Assembly: GCA_045587545.1 (NCBI GenBank)
Contig: JAZNCN010000008.1
Span: 1-64,000, forward strand
Reading direction: 5' to 3'
DNA: 64,000 bases
Origin: Caccoplasma_A sp045587545
Lineage (GTDB): Bacteria > Bacteroidota > Bacteroidia > Bacteroidales > G3-4614
Shown: positions 33,986-44,800 of the stretch, piece after piece
Layout: each line of letters opens with the position of its first letter
Numbering within the stretch: position 1 is the first letter of the stretch
The notes under the pieces: generated by a model
Databases searched by the model: none
The model's input: the letters and a program-made list of their open reading frames with translations, nothing else
Told to the model about the DNA's origin: nothing
Made by a program: the position numbers and the translations under genes

Positions 33986-35716
33986 TTACTTACTGAATGA
34001 TCTTTGTAAATCTTGAGATATGTTTATCAAGTAGTCTCCCATCTTCTCAAATTGGCTAACCAAGTCTAAGTAGAATACACTTGTTTGATAACTCTTTCTG
34101 TTATGCTCAATGTCGTCAATCTCTGTGTCTCTCAGGCTATTTCTTAGAGTATTGATATTCTCCTCAGCTTTATAGGCATTTGTTATATCTGTTAACTCCC
34201 CGTCGTGAGCAGTAGATAAGTTTATAAGCATTACACCGTATGCTTTATCAACTGTATCTACCAACTCTTCAAGTTTTTGAATAGTTTGAGTATCAAAAAT
34301 TTTATTGTATGAGTTCCTGCGAGTAAGAATACGGGCAATAGACTCTCCTGAGTCTCCAAGAGATTCTAACTCTCCTATTATTTTATACATTGCTTTAACT
34401 CTCTTTGAAGTAGTTTCGCTTATATCGCCTGCCGACAAAGCATTTAAGAAAGTCGCTATTTCAAACTCTATTCTATCTGAGATCTCTTCATACTTAATTA
34501 GTTTATTGCGTAATTCGTTAAACTTGTCAGGGTTATTTTCCGAGATAATTGCTTTAGCATAGCTAAGTCCTTTTCTTGAAATTTCGGCAAAATGAATAAT
34601 TTCATCAAAAGCCTGTTCGGTAGCAAGTTCAGGAGTGTCAAGATTACCAGCAGTAATATATTTAAGTCTGAAGTTTTCGTTTTCCTGATTTTTAGGACTT
34701 TTTATAATCCAAGTAACAGCAATCTCAATATATTTTATAAACCATACCAATATAAATGTATTTATGGTGTTAAACAAAGTGTGTAGCATTGAAAGTCCGT
34801 ATAGGGCTGCAACTCCAGTTGCTGCTGTGGTACTTGTAACTACAAAACCTTCTGATGCAGGGTTTGGTAATCCGAATAATTCAATTATTTTGCCAACAAG
34901 AGAAAGGAACGGAGTAAAGAATATTAATGCCCAAATAACACCAAATAGATTAAATATTGTATGTGACATAGCGGCTCTCTTAGCTTGAGTATTTCCGACT
35001 GCCGCTGCAATGTTTGCAGTAATTGTAGTACCTATATTTTCACCTAATACCATTGCACATGCCATATTGAAAGGAATCCAGCCCATGCTGAGCATGATAA
35101 GGGTGATGGCCATTGTTGCAGATGATGACTGAAGAACCAAGGTTAGAATAGTTCCAAAGGCAAGGAATAGCATAACAGAACCAAATCCGTAGCTTGACCA
35201 TGTCTTTACAAACTCCAATACCTCAGGAGTGCTGTTCAAATCGGGAACTGACTCTTTCATAAACGATAGTCCGAGGAAGAGCAAACAGAATCCGACTATT
35301 AACTCACCAATGTTTTGCCTTTGGTTTTTCTTTGAATTAGAGAACAAGAAACCGAATAGCATCAAGGGTACAGCAAGAATTGAAATATCAGCTTTGAAAC
35401 CTAACCACGATACCATCCATGCTGTAACCGTAGTACCGATATTTGCGCCCATGATAACTCCAATGGCTTGATGTAGCGAAAGGAGCCCTGCATTAACAAA
35501 ACTTACAACCATTACAGTTGTTGCTGAAGATGATTGGATAATTGATGTAATTCCAAGTCCTGTCAGTACACCCTTAAAAGGGTTTGAAGTCATAGCGGAC
35601 AAAAAACTTCTAAGTTTGTCGCCCGATGCTTTTTGGAGAGCAGAACTCATCAAATTCATACCATAAAGGAACATACCTAATGCTCCTAATAGTGTAAAGA
35701 TTTGAAGTAATCCCAT
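33986..35716 (-). CDS. Na/Pi cotransporter family protein with PhoU-like domain
   Basis: A 576-residue NptA/YjbB-type protein. The N-terminal two thirds hold two repeated membrane modules, each with the QSSSAT motif (IIQSSSATTVMVV near residue 61 and VLQSSSATMAI near 197). The C-terminal part (about 370-570) is a helical PhoU-like domain. These proteins move sodium and phosphate across the inner membrane; direction is not certain in bacteria. Single gene with its own terminator. Neighbouring phosphoesterase suggests a shared phosphate theme, an inference only. Confidence 0.93.
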   Translation of the reverse strand: MGLLQIFTLLGALGMFLYGMNLMSSALQKASGDKLRSFLSAMTSNPFKGVLTGLGITSIIQSSSATTVMVVSFVNAGLLSLHQAIGVIMGANIGTTVTAWMVSWLGFKADISILAVPLMLFGFLFSNSKKNQRQNIGELIVGFCLLFLGLSFMKESVPDLNSTPEVLEFVKTWSSYGFGSVMLFLAFGTILTLVLQSSSATMAITLIMLSMGWIPFNMACAMVLGENIGTTITANIAAAVGNTQAKRAAMSHTIFNLFGVIWALIFFTPFLSLVGKIIELFGLPNPASEGFVVTSTTAATGVAALYGLSMLHTLFNTINTFILVWFIKYIEIAVTWIIKSPKNQENENFRLKYITAGNLDTPELATEQAFDEIIHFAEISRKGLSYAKAIISENNPDKFNELRNKLIKYEEISDRIEFEIATFLNALSAGDISETTSKRVKAMYKIIGELESLGDSGESIARILTRRNSYNKIFDTQTIQKLEELVDTVDKAYGVMLINLSTAHDGELTDITNAYKAEENINTLRNSLRDTEIDDIEHNRKSYQTSVFYLDLVSQFEKMGDYLINISQDLQRSFSK

Positions 35717-35746
35717 AGAATTAAGAAATTAAATTGTGATGATTAT

Positions 35747-36193
35747 TTATTTAACTAAGTTTTTTATTCTTTCTGTCTTGTATTCGTACATCTCAGAACA
35801 TGGGTGATATTGAAAAGGAACATATTCAAAAAGTTGAAGGTATGCTTTACCTGATTTTTTACTATAGAATATCTCTAATCTTACACCCTCTCCAATACCT
35901 TCGCTTGATATGTCAATTTTTTCAGGGGAAGAGGTTATTGCTGATAATAAAGTACTCTTCATCTTTTGTTGGAAAGTAAATTCTCTTTTTTTGAACACTT
36001 CTCCTGTCTCCAGATCTTTATATGACGATTTTAAAACGAGGGCAAGAATTGCGCCCAAAATAATTAGAGAACAACCTCCCCAAATAGCTCCATTGCCATC
36101 AATGGTAGCAGATATTGTCGCTCCTGTTATTATAATAAATGCAGAAATAGTAATATCTTTAATAGAACGTATTTTTGTGAAAATTTTTTTCAT
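35747..36193 (-). CDS. Small membrane protein of unknown function
   Basis: A 148-residue protein with two predicted membrane helices (about 12-32 and 38-56) and a soluble C-terminal half. No family is recognised. The start at 36193 gives the sequence MKKIFTKI and is preferred over an in-frame ATG four codons upstream. It lies 30 bp upstream of the Na/Pi cotransporter gene on the same strand, so the two may form one unit. Confidence 0.65.
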   Translation of the reverse strand: MKKIFTKIRSIKDITISAFIIITGATISATIDGNGAIWGGCSLIILGAILALVLKSSYKDLETGEVFKKREFTFQQKMKSTLLSAITSSPEKIDISSEGIGEGVRLEIFYSKKSGKAYLQLFEYVPFQYHPCSEMYEYKTERIKNLVK

Positions 36194-36342
36194 ATATAAA
36201 ATCATTTAGTTTATTAGGTTGAATATATCTATATAGTAATATTACAATATAGGATTATCTGTAATTACCTATATGGCAACTATTGCAATCTCTTCAGTAT
36301 AATACTGAAAAGAGTGTATAAAACTTGTTATGATAAATAAAA

Positions 36343-36720
36343 CTAAATGATAAGTTTACCAAAGCTAATCAATCTTTGAAAAGATTTGGTAAATGAAAAT
36401 TTGGAAGTGTGAGAGGCATTTGAAACAAATGTATCATACCAATAAGATGTTGGTATTCCCTCTTTAATAAATATTATATTATGTCTGTGATTATTATTTA
36501 CCCTTTTTGAAGTGTTCTGTCGAAATGTAACAGATGAAAGTGATTGAGGAGGCAGATAAAATTCCGACTCAAGTTTATATGAATCGGAATAAGTCAAAAC
36601 TTGTTCTGTATATATTATATTGCTCTTCTCTGTTGTTGCAGAGTAGGACTCCTCAGCATTTGCAATAAACGATATCGCAACGATTATAATTGGAATAAAA
36701 TATTTTAAAAAGTTTTTCAC
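36343..36720 (-). CDS. Short secreted protein of unknown function
   Basis: A 125-residue protein with a signal peptide (about residues 1-22, cleavage after ANA). The rest is polar with a serine- and asparagine-rich centre. No domain or relative is recognised. It stands alone between the small membrane protein and ndk. Confidence 0.6.
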   Translation of the reverse strand: MKNFLKYFIPIIIVAISFIANAEESYSATTEKSNIIYTEQVLTYSDSYKLESEFYLPPQSLSSVTFRQNTSKRVNNNHRHNIIFIKEGIPTSYWYDTFVSNASHTSKFSFTKSFQRLISFGKLII

Positions 36721-36826
36721 AATTACTAATCAATATCTTCTTCGTACTTCACTACAAATATAAAGATAATTTTAATACATAGCAATAGATAATCTCTGTT
36801 TTTAGATATAAGATGAATATACGAAA

Positions 36827-36868
36827 AACAAACGAGATGGTCTGAATGAAACCTTAATCTCGTTTGTT
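36827..36868. terminator. Terminator downstream of ndk (bidirectional)
   Basis: AACAAACGAGAT (36827-36838) pairs with ATCTCGTTTGTT (36857-36868); T-rich flanks on both sides. Confidence 0.85.
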
Positions 36869-36913
36869 CTTTTATATATAGATGATTATAAACTCTTTCC
36901 GAGCGTTGATTTA

Positions 36914-37378
36914 TTAAAATTCGTCGTTGGCGTATAAATAATCAAAAGAAGATAATTTATAATCAAAAATCTCTTCGGGTTTGAAAAATCTCTTTAATTC
37001 AGCTTCGGCAGTTTCGGGAGAGTCTGATGCATGAACAATATTTTCTTGAAAACTCATACTGAAATCGCCTCTAATTGTTCCTGCGGGAGCTTTACGTCCT
37101 GTTGTGGGTCCGGTAATTGTTCTTACTGCTTCAATAGCGTCAACACCCTCAAAACAGCAAACTATTACAGGAGAGGCCATCATTGAGTCTTTAACTCTTT
37201 GGAAAAAAGGTTTGCTACTTAAGTGAGAGTAGTGTTCGCTAAGAACATCATCGGTAAGTTGAGTCATTTTCATACCGCATAATCTTAAACCTTTACGCTC
37301 AAATCGTGTAATAACTTCACCTATCAAACTTCTTTGAATAGTACAAGGTTTTAAAATAACAAGAGTTTTCTCTAACAT
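36914..37378 (-). CDS. ndk: Nucleoside diphosphate kinase
   Basis: A 154-residue NDP kinase that balances nucleoside triphosphate pools by phosphate transfer through an active-site histidine. The signature NIVHASDS gives the catalytic His116. The N-terminal EKTLVILKPCTIQRSLIGEVI and the GPTTGRKAPAGTIRGDF segment are typical. Slightly longer than the 140-150 residue norm owing to a C-terminal tail. Single gene. Confidence 0.96.
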   Translation of the reverse strand: MLEKTLVILKPCTIQRSLIGEVITRFERKGLRLCGMKMTQLTDDVLSEHYSHLSSKPFFQRVKDSMMASPVIVCCFEGVDAIEAVRTITGPTTGRKAPAGTIRGDFSMSFQENIVHASDSPETAEAELKRFFKPEEIFDYKLSSFDYLYANDEF

Positions 37379-37492
37379 AATTATTTATATTTTAGGTTTT
37401 TAATTATTCAAAAACTGCTCTAAGGTAATTAAATAAATTGAATAAACCAATTATATTTATAAAATTTACTTTATAGAGTCTCTTGTAAAAAA

Positions 37493-37530
37493 AAAACGAA
37501 CGGAAGAAATTAATTTCCTCCGTTCGTTTT
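37493..37530 (-). terminator. Terminator of the pRiA4b-like gene
   Basis: AAAACGAACGGA and TCCGTTCGTTTT form a 12-pair stem, followed on the minus strand by a T-run. Confidence 0.85.
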
Positions 37531-37542
37531 AGTTATTTAATT

Positions 37543-38103
37543 TTAATAACCTCCGTTATCGTCGCTAAAGTCCATATCACTGAATCCCTCAGTGTCAAGC
37601 TCGTCAGGATTGTATCCTCCTTCAATTCCAAAGTCGTCATCGTCTAAATCAATTGAAGGGGTAGATGCAATTATTTTTTTGTCTAACTCTTCAAGCGACA
37701 TTATCTGTTTTGGAGCTTTTCCTTTAACCTTTGTACATAGAGGGTCAATTAGATTTTTTCCCAATTCAATTTCTCTTAGCTCCATAAAGAATGAACGATC
37801 TGCCATCATGTCAAATACGAATAATAGGCGTTGGTGTTCATCTTCAATCAATTCGCTAAGTTTTGTGTCTTCCATCAACCAAATATCTTCGTCAGAAGAT
37901 GAGTCCATTTCAATCAGAGTAATTTCTTCTCTCTTCTCCCAATCATCTTCACAAATGAAGAAAGATGTTATTTGGTCTTTGGTATAATTAACCGAATTTA
38001 AAATAGCATCGTTCAACTCTAAAAAAGTAGCTTCCGAATCAATGCAAATTTCTCTTGAGAAGGTTTCAACCTCATCAGATAATAATAAAAACTTGTATAT
38101 CAT
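37543..38103 (-). CDS. pRiA4b ORF-3-like protein
   Basis: A 186-residue acidic protein that matches the plasmid pRiA4b ORF-3-like family (N-terminus MIYKFLLLSDEVETFSREI, FFICEDDWEKREEITLIEMD, LLFVFDMMADRSFFMEL). The C-terminal 40 residues are an aspartate- and glycine-rich low-complexity tail. The family is widespread, once annotated as a transposon passenger, and has no known activity. It stands 76 bp from lpxA on the same strand with its own terminator. Confidence 0.82.
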   Translation of the reverse strand: MIYKFLLLSDEVETFSREICIDSEATFLELNDAILNSVNYTKDQITSFFICEDDWEKREEITLIEMDSSSDEDIWLMEDTKLSELIEDEHQRLLFVFDMMADRSFFMELREIELGKNLIDPLCTKVKGKAPKQIMSLEELDKKIIASTPSIDLDDDDFGIEGGYNPDELDTEGFSDMDFSDDNGGY

Positions 38104-38179
38104 AATAATCTACTTTACTCTTTTTTACTTTGAATTTGTATTGGCATAGTTATAGCCACTAATAACTTTACAATAATAT

Positions 38180-38953
38180 CTATTTGGTTCTTATAATTCC
38201 TCTCTCTGAAGACTTTATAAAATCAATAATGACTTTTTTCTCTTCTGAATCTGGGAATTCGTCCTCTATTTTTTTGATAGCATCGGTATTGTTGAGTCCT
38301 GAATTGTATAGAGTATGATATATATTTTGAATATTATATATCTGCTCTTTTGTAAATCCGCGACGTTGAAGACCTACCGAGTTTATACCTGCATACACAG
38401 TTGGTATACGTCCTGCCATAACGTAAGGAGGAATATCCTTATTAATATGAGAACCTCCTTGAATCATAACGTGTGTTCCAATTTTGGAGAATTGGTGCAT
38501 AAGAGTACCTCCTCCTATAGTTGCAAAGTTGTCAATTTCAACCTCTCCTGCAATCTGAGTAGCATTGGCAACAATTATATTGTTTTTTAATATGCAGTCA
38601 TGAGCTATATGAGAGTATGCCATAATAAGACAATTATTTCCCACTACGGTTTTACCTCTTGATGCTGTGCCTCTATTTATGGTAACATACTCACGAATTG
38701 TTGTATTGTCTCCAATTTCAACAGTGGTGTATTCTCCTCTGAATTTTAAGTCTTGAGGCTCTCCGGCTATAACAGCGCATGAGCATATATGACAATTCTT
38801 GCCAATACGAGCTCCTTTTAAAATACTCGCATTTGAATCAATTCTTGTTCCTTCTCCAATAATCACGTCCTCTTCTATTGTAACAAAAGGACCTATAACT
38901 ACATCTTTACCAATTTTGGCATCGGGGTGTATCGATGCAAGTGAATTTTGCAT
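38180..38953 (-). CDS. lpxA: UDP-N-acetylglucosamine acyltransferase
   Basis: A 257-residue left-handed beta-helix acyltransferase, first step of lipid A synthesis: adds a 3-hydroxyacyl chain from ACP to UDP-GlcNAc. Hexapeptide repeats run from about residue 10 to 190. The catalytic histidine lies in SHIAHDC (about H118). C-terminal helical domain present. It follows lpxC-fabZ by 11 bp, forming the lipid A operon with lpxD. Confidence 0.95.
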   Translation of the reverse strand: MQNSLASIHPDAKIGKDVVIGPFVTIEEDVIIGEGTRIDSNASILKGARIGKNCHICSCAVIAGEPQDLKFRGEYTTVEIGDNTTIREYVTINRGTASRGKTVVGNNCLIMAYSHIAHDCILKNNIIVANATQIAGEVEIDNFATIGGGTLMHQFSKIGTHVMIQGGSHINKDIPPYVMAGRIPTVYAGINSVGLQRRGFTKEQIYNIQNIYHTLYNSGLNNTDAIKKIEDEFPDSEEKKVIIDFIKSSERGIIRTK

Positions 38954-38964
38954 AATATTGAATG

Positions 38965-40347
38965 TTATTTGTTTTTAACTATTTGAGCAAGGAATTCGGC
39001 TTCTGCAGCAATTTTATTTCCTACAAAAACGTATCCTTTCATTGAAGCGCATCCTCTGCGAAGCTCTGTCATAAATGATACATGGAATATGGCAGTATCT
39101 CCGGGAACAACTTTTTGTCTGAATTTTACATTATTTATTGTTAAAAAGTATGTTGAATATGCTTTAGGGTCATCTACAGAATTCAAAACCAATAAACCTC
39201 CTGTTTGAGCCATTGCTTCTATAAGTAATACTCCGGGTACTACAGGCTCTTGAGGGAAGTGTCCTTGGAAGAAAGGTTCGTTTGCTGTAAAGTTTTTAAT
39301 ACCAACAATAGCCTTTTTGTCCATATTAATGATTTTATCAACCAATAACATTGGATAACGGTGCGGAAGAAGCTCTTTTATTTTGTTTACGTCCATTATC
39401 GGATCCTTGTCAGGATTATAATTTGGAGCTTGAACCTCTTGTCTCTTTATGTCCTTGCGTATTGCTTTTGCAAGTTTATTGTTTATTCCGTGTCCTGAAC
39501 GTGTAGCAATAACTCTACCTTTAATAGGGCGACCTATCAATGCAAGGTCTCCCATTAAATCAAGAAGTTTATGTCTTGCAGGTTCGTTGTCAAAAACCAA
39601 AGGTTTGTTGTTTAAATATCCGAGTTCTAATGCACTTTTCTTTTGAGCACCCATAAGGTCAGCTAATTTATCCAACTCTTCCTGAGGCATCTCTTGATCA
39701 TAAATAACAATGGCATTATCAAGATCCCCGCCTTTTATAAGGCCAACTTTCAAAAGAGGTTCTATCTCTCTTACAAAAACGAACGTTCTGCTTGCTGCAA
39801 TATCATTTTTGAAGTCAACCATATTTTCTAATGTGGCAAACTGATTGCTTAAGACAGGAGAGTTAAAACTTATCAAAGTGTTAATGCTGAAATTTTCATC
39901 AGGTAAGAATATTAGTGAAGCTCCGCTTGCCTCATCTTTAACTTCCATTTTACTTTTAACAACGTAGTACTCTTGGTCGGCATTTAACTCTTCAATACCA
40001 ACTCTTTCAATCTCTTCAACATATCTTATTGCACTACCGTCAAGTATGGGAAATTCAGGGGCGTTAACCTCTATTAAACAGTTTGATATTCCATAAGCAT
40101 ACAAAGCTGCCATACCGTGTTCTATTGTACTTACAGTAGCATCGCCTTTTTTTACAACAGTTCCGCGTTGAGTTTGGCATACCGCTTCAGCCACAGCATC
40201 AATAATAGGTTGATTGGGCAAATCTACTCGTTTTATCTTGTATCCGAAGTTTTCTGGTGCAGGATTGAAGGTTACAGTTATATCAAGACCTGTGTGTAAC
40301 CCTTTGCCACTTAGCGAGAAACTATCTTTTAGACTCTTTTGTTTCAT
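38965..40347 (-). CDS. lpxC-fabZ: Bifunctional LpxC-FabZ fusion
   Basis: A 460-residue fusion typical of Bacteroidota. Residues 1-300 are LpxC, the zinc deacetylase of UDP-3-O-acyl-GlcNAc and committed step of lipid A synthesis; zinc ligands are in STIEHGMAAL (H77) and ARHKLLDLMGD (about 258-263). Residues about 310-460 are FabZ, the 3-hydroxyacyl-ACP dehydratase, with HRYPMLLVDKI and the catalytic FFQGHFPQEPVVPGVL. Fusing the two balances lipid A against fatty acid synthesis. Both halves look intact. Confidence 0.96.
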   Translation of the reverse strand: MKQKSLKDSFSLSGKGLHTGLDITVTFNPAPENFGYKIKRVDLPNQPIIDAVAEAVCQTQRGTVVKKGDATVSTIEHGMAALYAYGISNCLIEVNAPEFPILDGSAIRYVEEIERVGIEELNADQEYYVVKSKMEVKDEASGASLIFLPDENFSINTLISFNSPVLSNQFATLENMVDFKNDIAASRTFVFVREIEPLLKVGLIKGGDLDNAIVIYDQEMPQEELDKLADLMGAQKKSALELGYLNNKPLVFDNEPARHKLLDLMGDLALIGRPIKGRVIATRSGHGINNKLAKAIRKDIKRQEVQAPNYNPDKDPIMDVNKIKELLPHRYPMLLVDKIINMDKKAIVGIKNFTANEPFFQGHFPQEPVVPGVLLIEAMAQTGGLLVLNSVDDPKAYSTYFLTINNVKFRQKVVPGDTAIFHVSFMTELRRGCASMKGYVFVGNKIAAEAEFLAQIVKNK

Positions 40348-40488
40348 GGTAATATGTTTGTGTCAAAATTTAATGCAAATAAACTGAAATATTTGGAACA
40401 AAAAAAACGTTTTGCAATAATTTTATTCTTGATGATTTACAGCTTTTTGTTTTTTAGTTGTAACGTATTGTTTTATACGTTGTTAATA

Positions 40489-41544
40489 TTACTTGCCTTC
40501 GTTATCAGATAACATATTTTTTAGTTGTTCAATCTCTTTTTGAAGTTGTTTGATTGTTGCATTCATGTCGGGTAAACGTTTGGTAAGGACAACTTGACGA
40601 GCAAATTCTTTAATGGGGATACCGGGAGAACCCAAGAGGTTTGAATTGGCTTCAACACTATTTGGAATTCCTGCTTGTGCTCCAATATTAACATTATCGC
40701 CTATAGTTATATGTCCTGCAAAACCAACTTGTCCGCCAATCATACATTGGCTTCCAATTTTCGTAGAGCCTGCTATTCCAACTTGAGCTGCCATTACAGT
40801 GTTATTCCCAATCTCAACGTTATGTGCAACTTGAATTAAGTTGTCAAGCTTTGTTCCTCTTCTTATGATAGTAGAACCCATTGTCGCTCTATCAATAGTT
40901 GTATTAGAACCAATTTCAACATTGTCCTCAATTACAACATTTCCAATCTGAGCAATTTTTACATACTCTCCGTTTTGAGGGGCAAAACCAAAGCCATCGC
41001 CACCAATTACAACTCCGGCATGAATAATAACGTTATTGCCTATGACACAATTATGATAAATTTTAACTCCGGGATAAATTATACAGTTTTTTCCTATTTT
41101 TACATTATTACCAATGTAGCATTGGGGATATATTTTGCTTCCGTCTTCTATTTGAACATTTTCAGCAATATATGCAAATGCTCCAACATAAGTTTCGTTG
41201 CCGATAATTGCGCTTTCAGCAATATATGAGTTCTCTTCAATTCCAATTTTTTGAGGACGAGTTGCTTGATCAACCATATTTAAAAGAAGTGCTAAACAAG
41301 CATAAGGGTCATCAACTTTAATCAGAGTTGTTTTTACCTCTTTCTCTGGATTAAAATCTCTTCTTACAAGTACGGCACTTGCGTTTGTTTCGTAAATATA
41401 GTTTGTGTATTTACTATTGGCAAGAAACGATAGAGTACCAGGTTTGCCGTCGTCTATTTTTGAAATGTTGTTAACCTTAATAGAGCCATCTCCCACAATT
41501 TCTCCATGCAAAAACGATGCAATTTGCTCAATTGAAAATTCCAT
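40489..41544 (-). CDS. lpxD: UDP-3-O-acylglucosamine N-acyltransferase
   Basis: A 351-residue LpxD, third step of lipid A synthesis. The N-terminal uridine-binding domain (about 1-100) is followed by many hexapeptide repeats and a C-terminal helix (ATIKQLQKEIEQLKNML). The catalytic histidine is in IQVAHNVEIGNN (about 238). Gene order lpxD, lpxC-fabZ, lpxA is the standard Bacteroidales order, but 141 bp separate lpxD from lpxC-fabZ. Confidence 0.95.
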   Translation of the reverse strand: MEFSIEQIASFLHGEIVGDGSIKVNNISKIDDGKPGTLSFLANSKYTNYIYETNASAVLVRRDFNPEKEVKTTLIKVDDPYACLALLLNMVDQATRPQKIGIEENSYIAESAIIGNETYVGAFAYIAENVQIEDGSKIYPQCYIGNNVKIGKNCIIYPGVKIYHNCVIGNNVIIHAGVVIGGDGFGFAPQNGEYVKIAQIGNVVIEDNVEIGSNTTIDRATMGSTIIRRGTKLDNLIQVAHNVEIGNNTVMAAQVGIAGSTKIGSQCMIGGQVGFAGHITIGDNVNIGAQAGIPNSVEANSNLLGSPGIPIKEFARQVVLTKRLPDMNATIKQLQKEIEQLKNMLSDNEGK

Positions 41545-41879
41545 GATAACAATATGTGTAAAAATTAAATTACTATTTAATCTGTTTTACCCTATATGGG
41601 ATTATATTTCTGCAAATATCGTAAAAATTTTATATACCTCAATATTATTATGCACCAAATTTTGAAATTTGTGTAAAAAATGTAAAAATATTGATGATGG
41701 GCTAACCTTGTTGATGGTTTAATTATATTTGCGAATTAAGCAATATTTAAATCGTTAACATAAATTATGTGCTAAATTAATAATTATTATGGGGTGTTTT
41801 TTCAAAAAAAACATATATTGTATTATTATTGCAAAAAATAATTTACTTTACATAATCAGATAAAATAATATCATAAAAA
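41545..41879. other. Divergent intergenic region, lpxD / beta-propeller operon
   Basis: A 335-bp AT-rich gap. It holds TATATTTG (41724-41731) facing the operon and a near-consensus GATATTTG facing lpxD. The leader of the operon would be about 140 nt. No gene, stable RNA or repeat is seen. Confidence 0.6.
41724..41731 (+). promoter_or_regulatory. -7 box of the beta-propeller/TonB operon
   Basis: TATATTTG fits TAnnTTTG; the upstream TTTG is not clear at the ideal spacing. Confidence 0.55.
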
Positions 41880-44800
41880 ATGAAAAAAACGACAGCTTTT
41901 TTAATCTCATTTTTGATGTTGCAATCTGTAGTTTATGCTACTGAAAAACTATATGACCCATATATGCCTGAGCCACTACCGGCAGATGCTCCTGAATGGA
42001 TGATTCCTATAGCAGAAAATCCGTCGGGGGTTAACTTTTATGATATACAAAACAAATTTCAGAAGTGGATTGCCGAAGATGTAGATGCTCGGGTCAGGAC
42101 ATTGAATTATAAACAAGTTGTTAACTTTTATCGGAGATGGATGAGTGCATATCAAAAATATGTGCAACCCGATGGATATATAAACTTACCTTCCATGGCA
42201 GAGTACTCTGAAAAAGTAGATGCAATGAATATAGAAAGTTTTTCTTTTCAAAAACGCTTTAAATCAGATGATATAGAATATATTTGGAGAAACATAGGAC
42301 CCAATAAAACATTTGTTAATAAAAACGGAGAGGTTGAGCAAAAGGATTCTCAGGTTTGTGTATTTCGTATAGCAGTAAGTTTAAGCAATAAAAATATTTT
42401 ATATTGTGGAACAGAGAGCGGTGTGGTGTTTAAATCCTCTGATCATGGCGAAAATTGGTACCCTTGTGCTCCTTTGCATAACTTTGGAGGGTCAATATTC
42501 AGTATTGCCATTGACCCTCTAAATAGCGATATTGTATATATTGGAGGAGGTCCATGGTTATGGAAAACAACCGATGGAGGAGAGACATGGCATAGATGTG
42601 AAGGTATATCAAATAGAGTAAATTCAATCAGGATAAATCCTAAAAATACAAGAAATATAACTATTGCAACAGGCGATAGGGATAGCAAAACAGGAAATGG
42701 TTTTTATGTTTCAAACGATGCGGCTGAAAGTTTTGTATTGACCTTTTCAGGTGTGTGTTTTGATCATGAATTGCAGCCCGGGAATCCTGAAAGAATATAT
42801 TTGATAAGGAGAGAAACACCTGGGGTATGGACATATTTTTATTACTCTTCCGATGGTGGATATACATGGACAAAATCTCCGATGCATTCAAGTTTTACGG
42901 TATGCGGGCGTTTGGCAGTCAGTGATGCAGATGGAGGAAGTGATTATGTTTATGCTCTTATGAATTCCGATATTTATGGTTATGATAGCGGACCAATGGG
43001 AGGGAAAGGCGAACCTGCTATACTTGTTTCAAAAGATGCAGGATTGACATGGGAAGATAAAACTGTATATGACGGTTGGGGAACATTTTCTCCTATAATG
43101 GACACATCAGGAGGACAAGGATACTTTGATATGATGATAGGTGCATCTCCAAAAGACCCAAAGATTGTTTTGTTTGGATTAACCTCTCTATATCGTTCAA
43201 CAGAGGAGGGGAAGACTGATTTTAGAGATGGGGGAATAGGGGGGTACCAACGTTCAGATTGGATGCATTGTGATATACAAGATATAGCAATTCACCCGGA
43301 CGGAGATACCTGGATATGTAATGATGGAGGTATAAAATACTCTGCCGATTTTTTTGAAACAAAGGGTATAGATAAATACAATGGAATATATGCATCGGAT
43401 TATCAAGGATTGGGAGTAGGTTGGAATGAAGATGTAATGGCCGCAGGGCGTTGGCATAATGGAGATGTTGTACATGCCAAAAGTTATGGGGAAGGAAATT
43501 CACTGCATGTAGGCGGAGTAGAGATTGCAACAGGGTATGTAATGAGAAGTAACCCGTGGAAAGTCTATTTTACAGATGCAGGAACACGGGTTGTTTCTCC
43601 AACAATGGGAGGTGTGGTATTAGATGATTATAAGACATGGTTTTCAAATATAAAACCATATGAGGCTCTTCGTATAAATGGTAAAATAGCTACAGACCCC
43701 CGATATGCCTTAAAAGTTTTTGTTCAAGATATGACAAATATATACGAGGGGTATTTGTCATACGATGAAGGAGAATCGTTTCAAAAGGTCTTTGATAGTG
43801 ATGGCGAGAACTTTTATGATTACGAATTTGCCCGTAGTAATCCTGATAGAGTATATGCCATAGGTGATTGGCATATGTGGCGTTCTGATGATGGCGGAAT
43901 ATCATTTAAAGAGATGCAAAGTCGCCCATTCCCAGAATTGAACATGTATACATATTTTACAAAAGTTGTTATTGATCCTAATAATGCCGACCATGTAATA
44001 GCAATATGTTGTAATTATGCAGGAAAAGTGGTTGAAAGTTTTGATGGAGGAGAAACTTGGCAACAGTTTGATTTAGGCTCATTGACAGACCGGAAGATAC
44101 ATCAGGTTATTTTGGTAGGCGACGAGTATGGTAGTTGTTATATGACATCTTATGAAGGAGCATATGTCTGGTTTAAAGACAACACAATGTCTGATTTTAT
44201 TGAATATTCAAAAGGATTGCCACCCGGAGCCAGAATATCAAAAGTAGTCCCATTCTATAAAGATGCGGTATTACGTATGGCAACAGATCAAGGTTTGTGG
44301 GAAGCGCCATTATATCATCAAGAATTCATCGCAGTACCACAGCCAATGGCATTAAATATAGGAAGTGGCGATTTAACATTAAATCCCCAAAAACAGGTTC
44401 AATTTGATAGCTATAGTATAGTAAAGCAAGATGAAAACACAAAATGGCAATGGAGCTTTTCTCCGCAACCACAATGGGTTAGCGATGCAACTGTACGCAA
44501 TCCCAAAGTAATATTTGGCAAAGGAGGTAGCTATGATGTAACGCTTACAGTAACAACATCGGCAGGAACTTCTTCACGCACGATAAAAAATATGATTTTC
44601 ATTGATTCTCCCGATTCTGTTGAAGAGAATGAATTAGTAGGGGAGGTAGGTCTGGTAAATGTTGAAGTTTGTAATGATGAATGTTTGCAATTTACAACAT
44701 CAGGATTAAGAGAAGATGCCGTTATAACAATTCACAATACAAAAGGACAATTGTTACTTACAAAGCAGGTATTAGCACAAGAAGGTAAAGTTGAAATAGA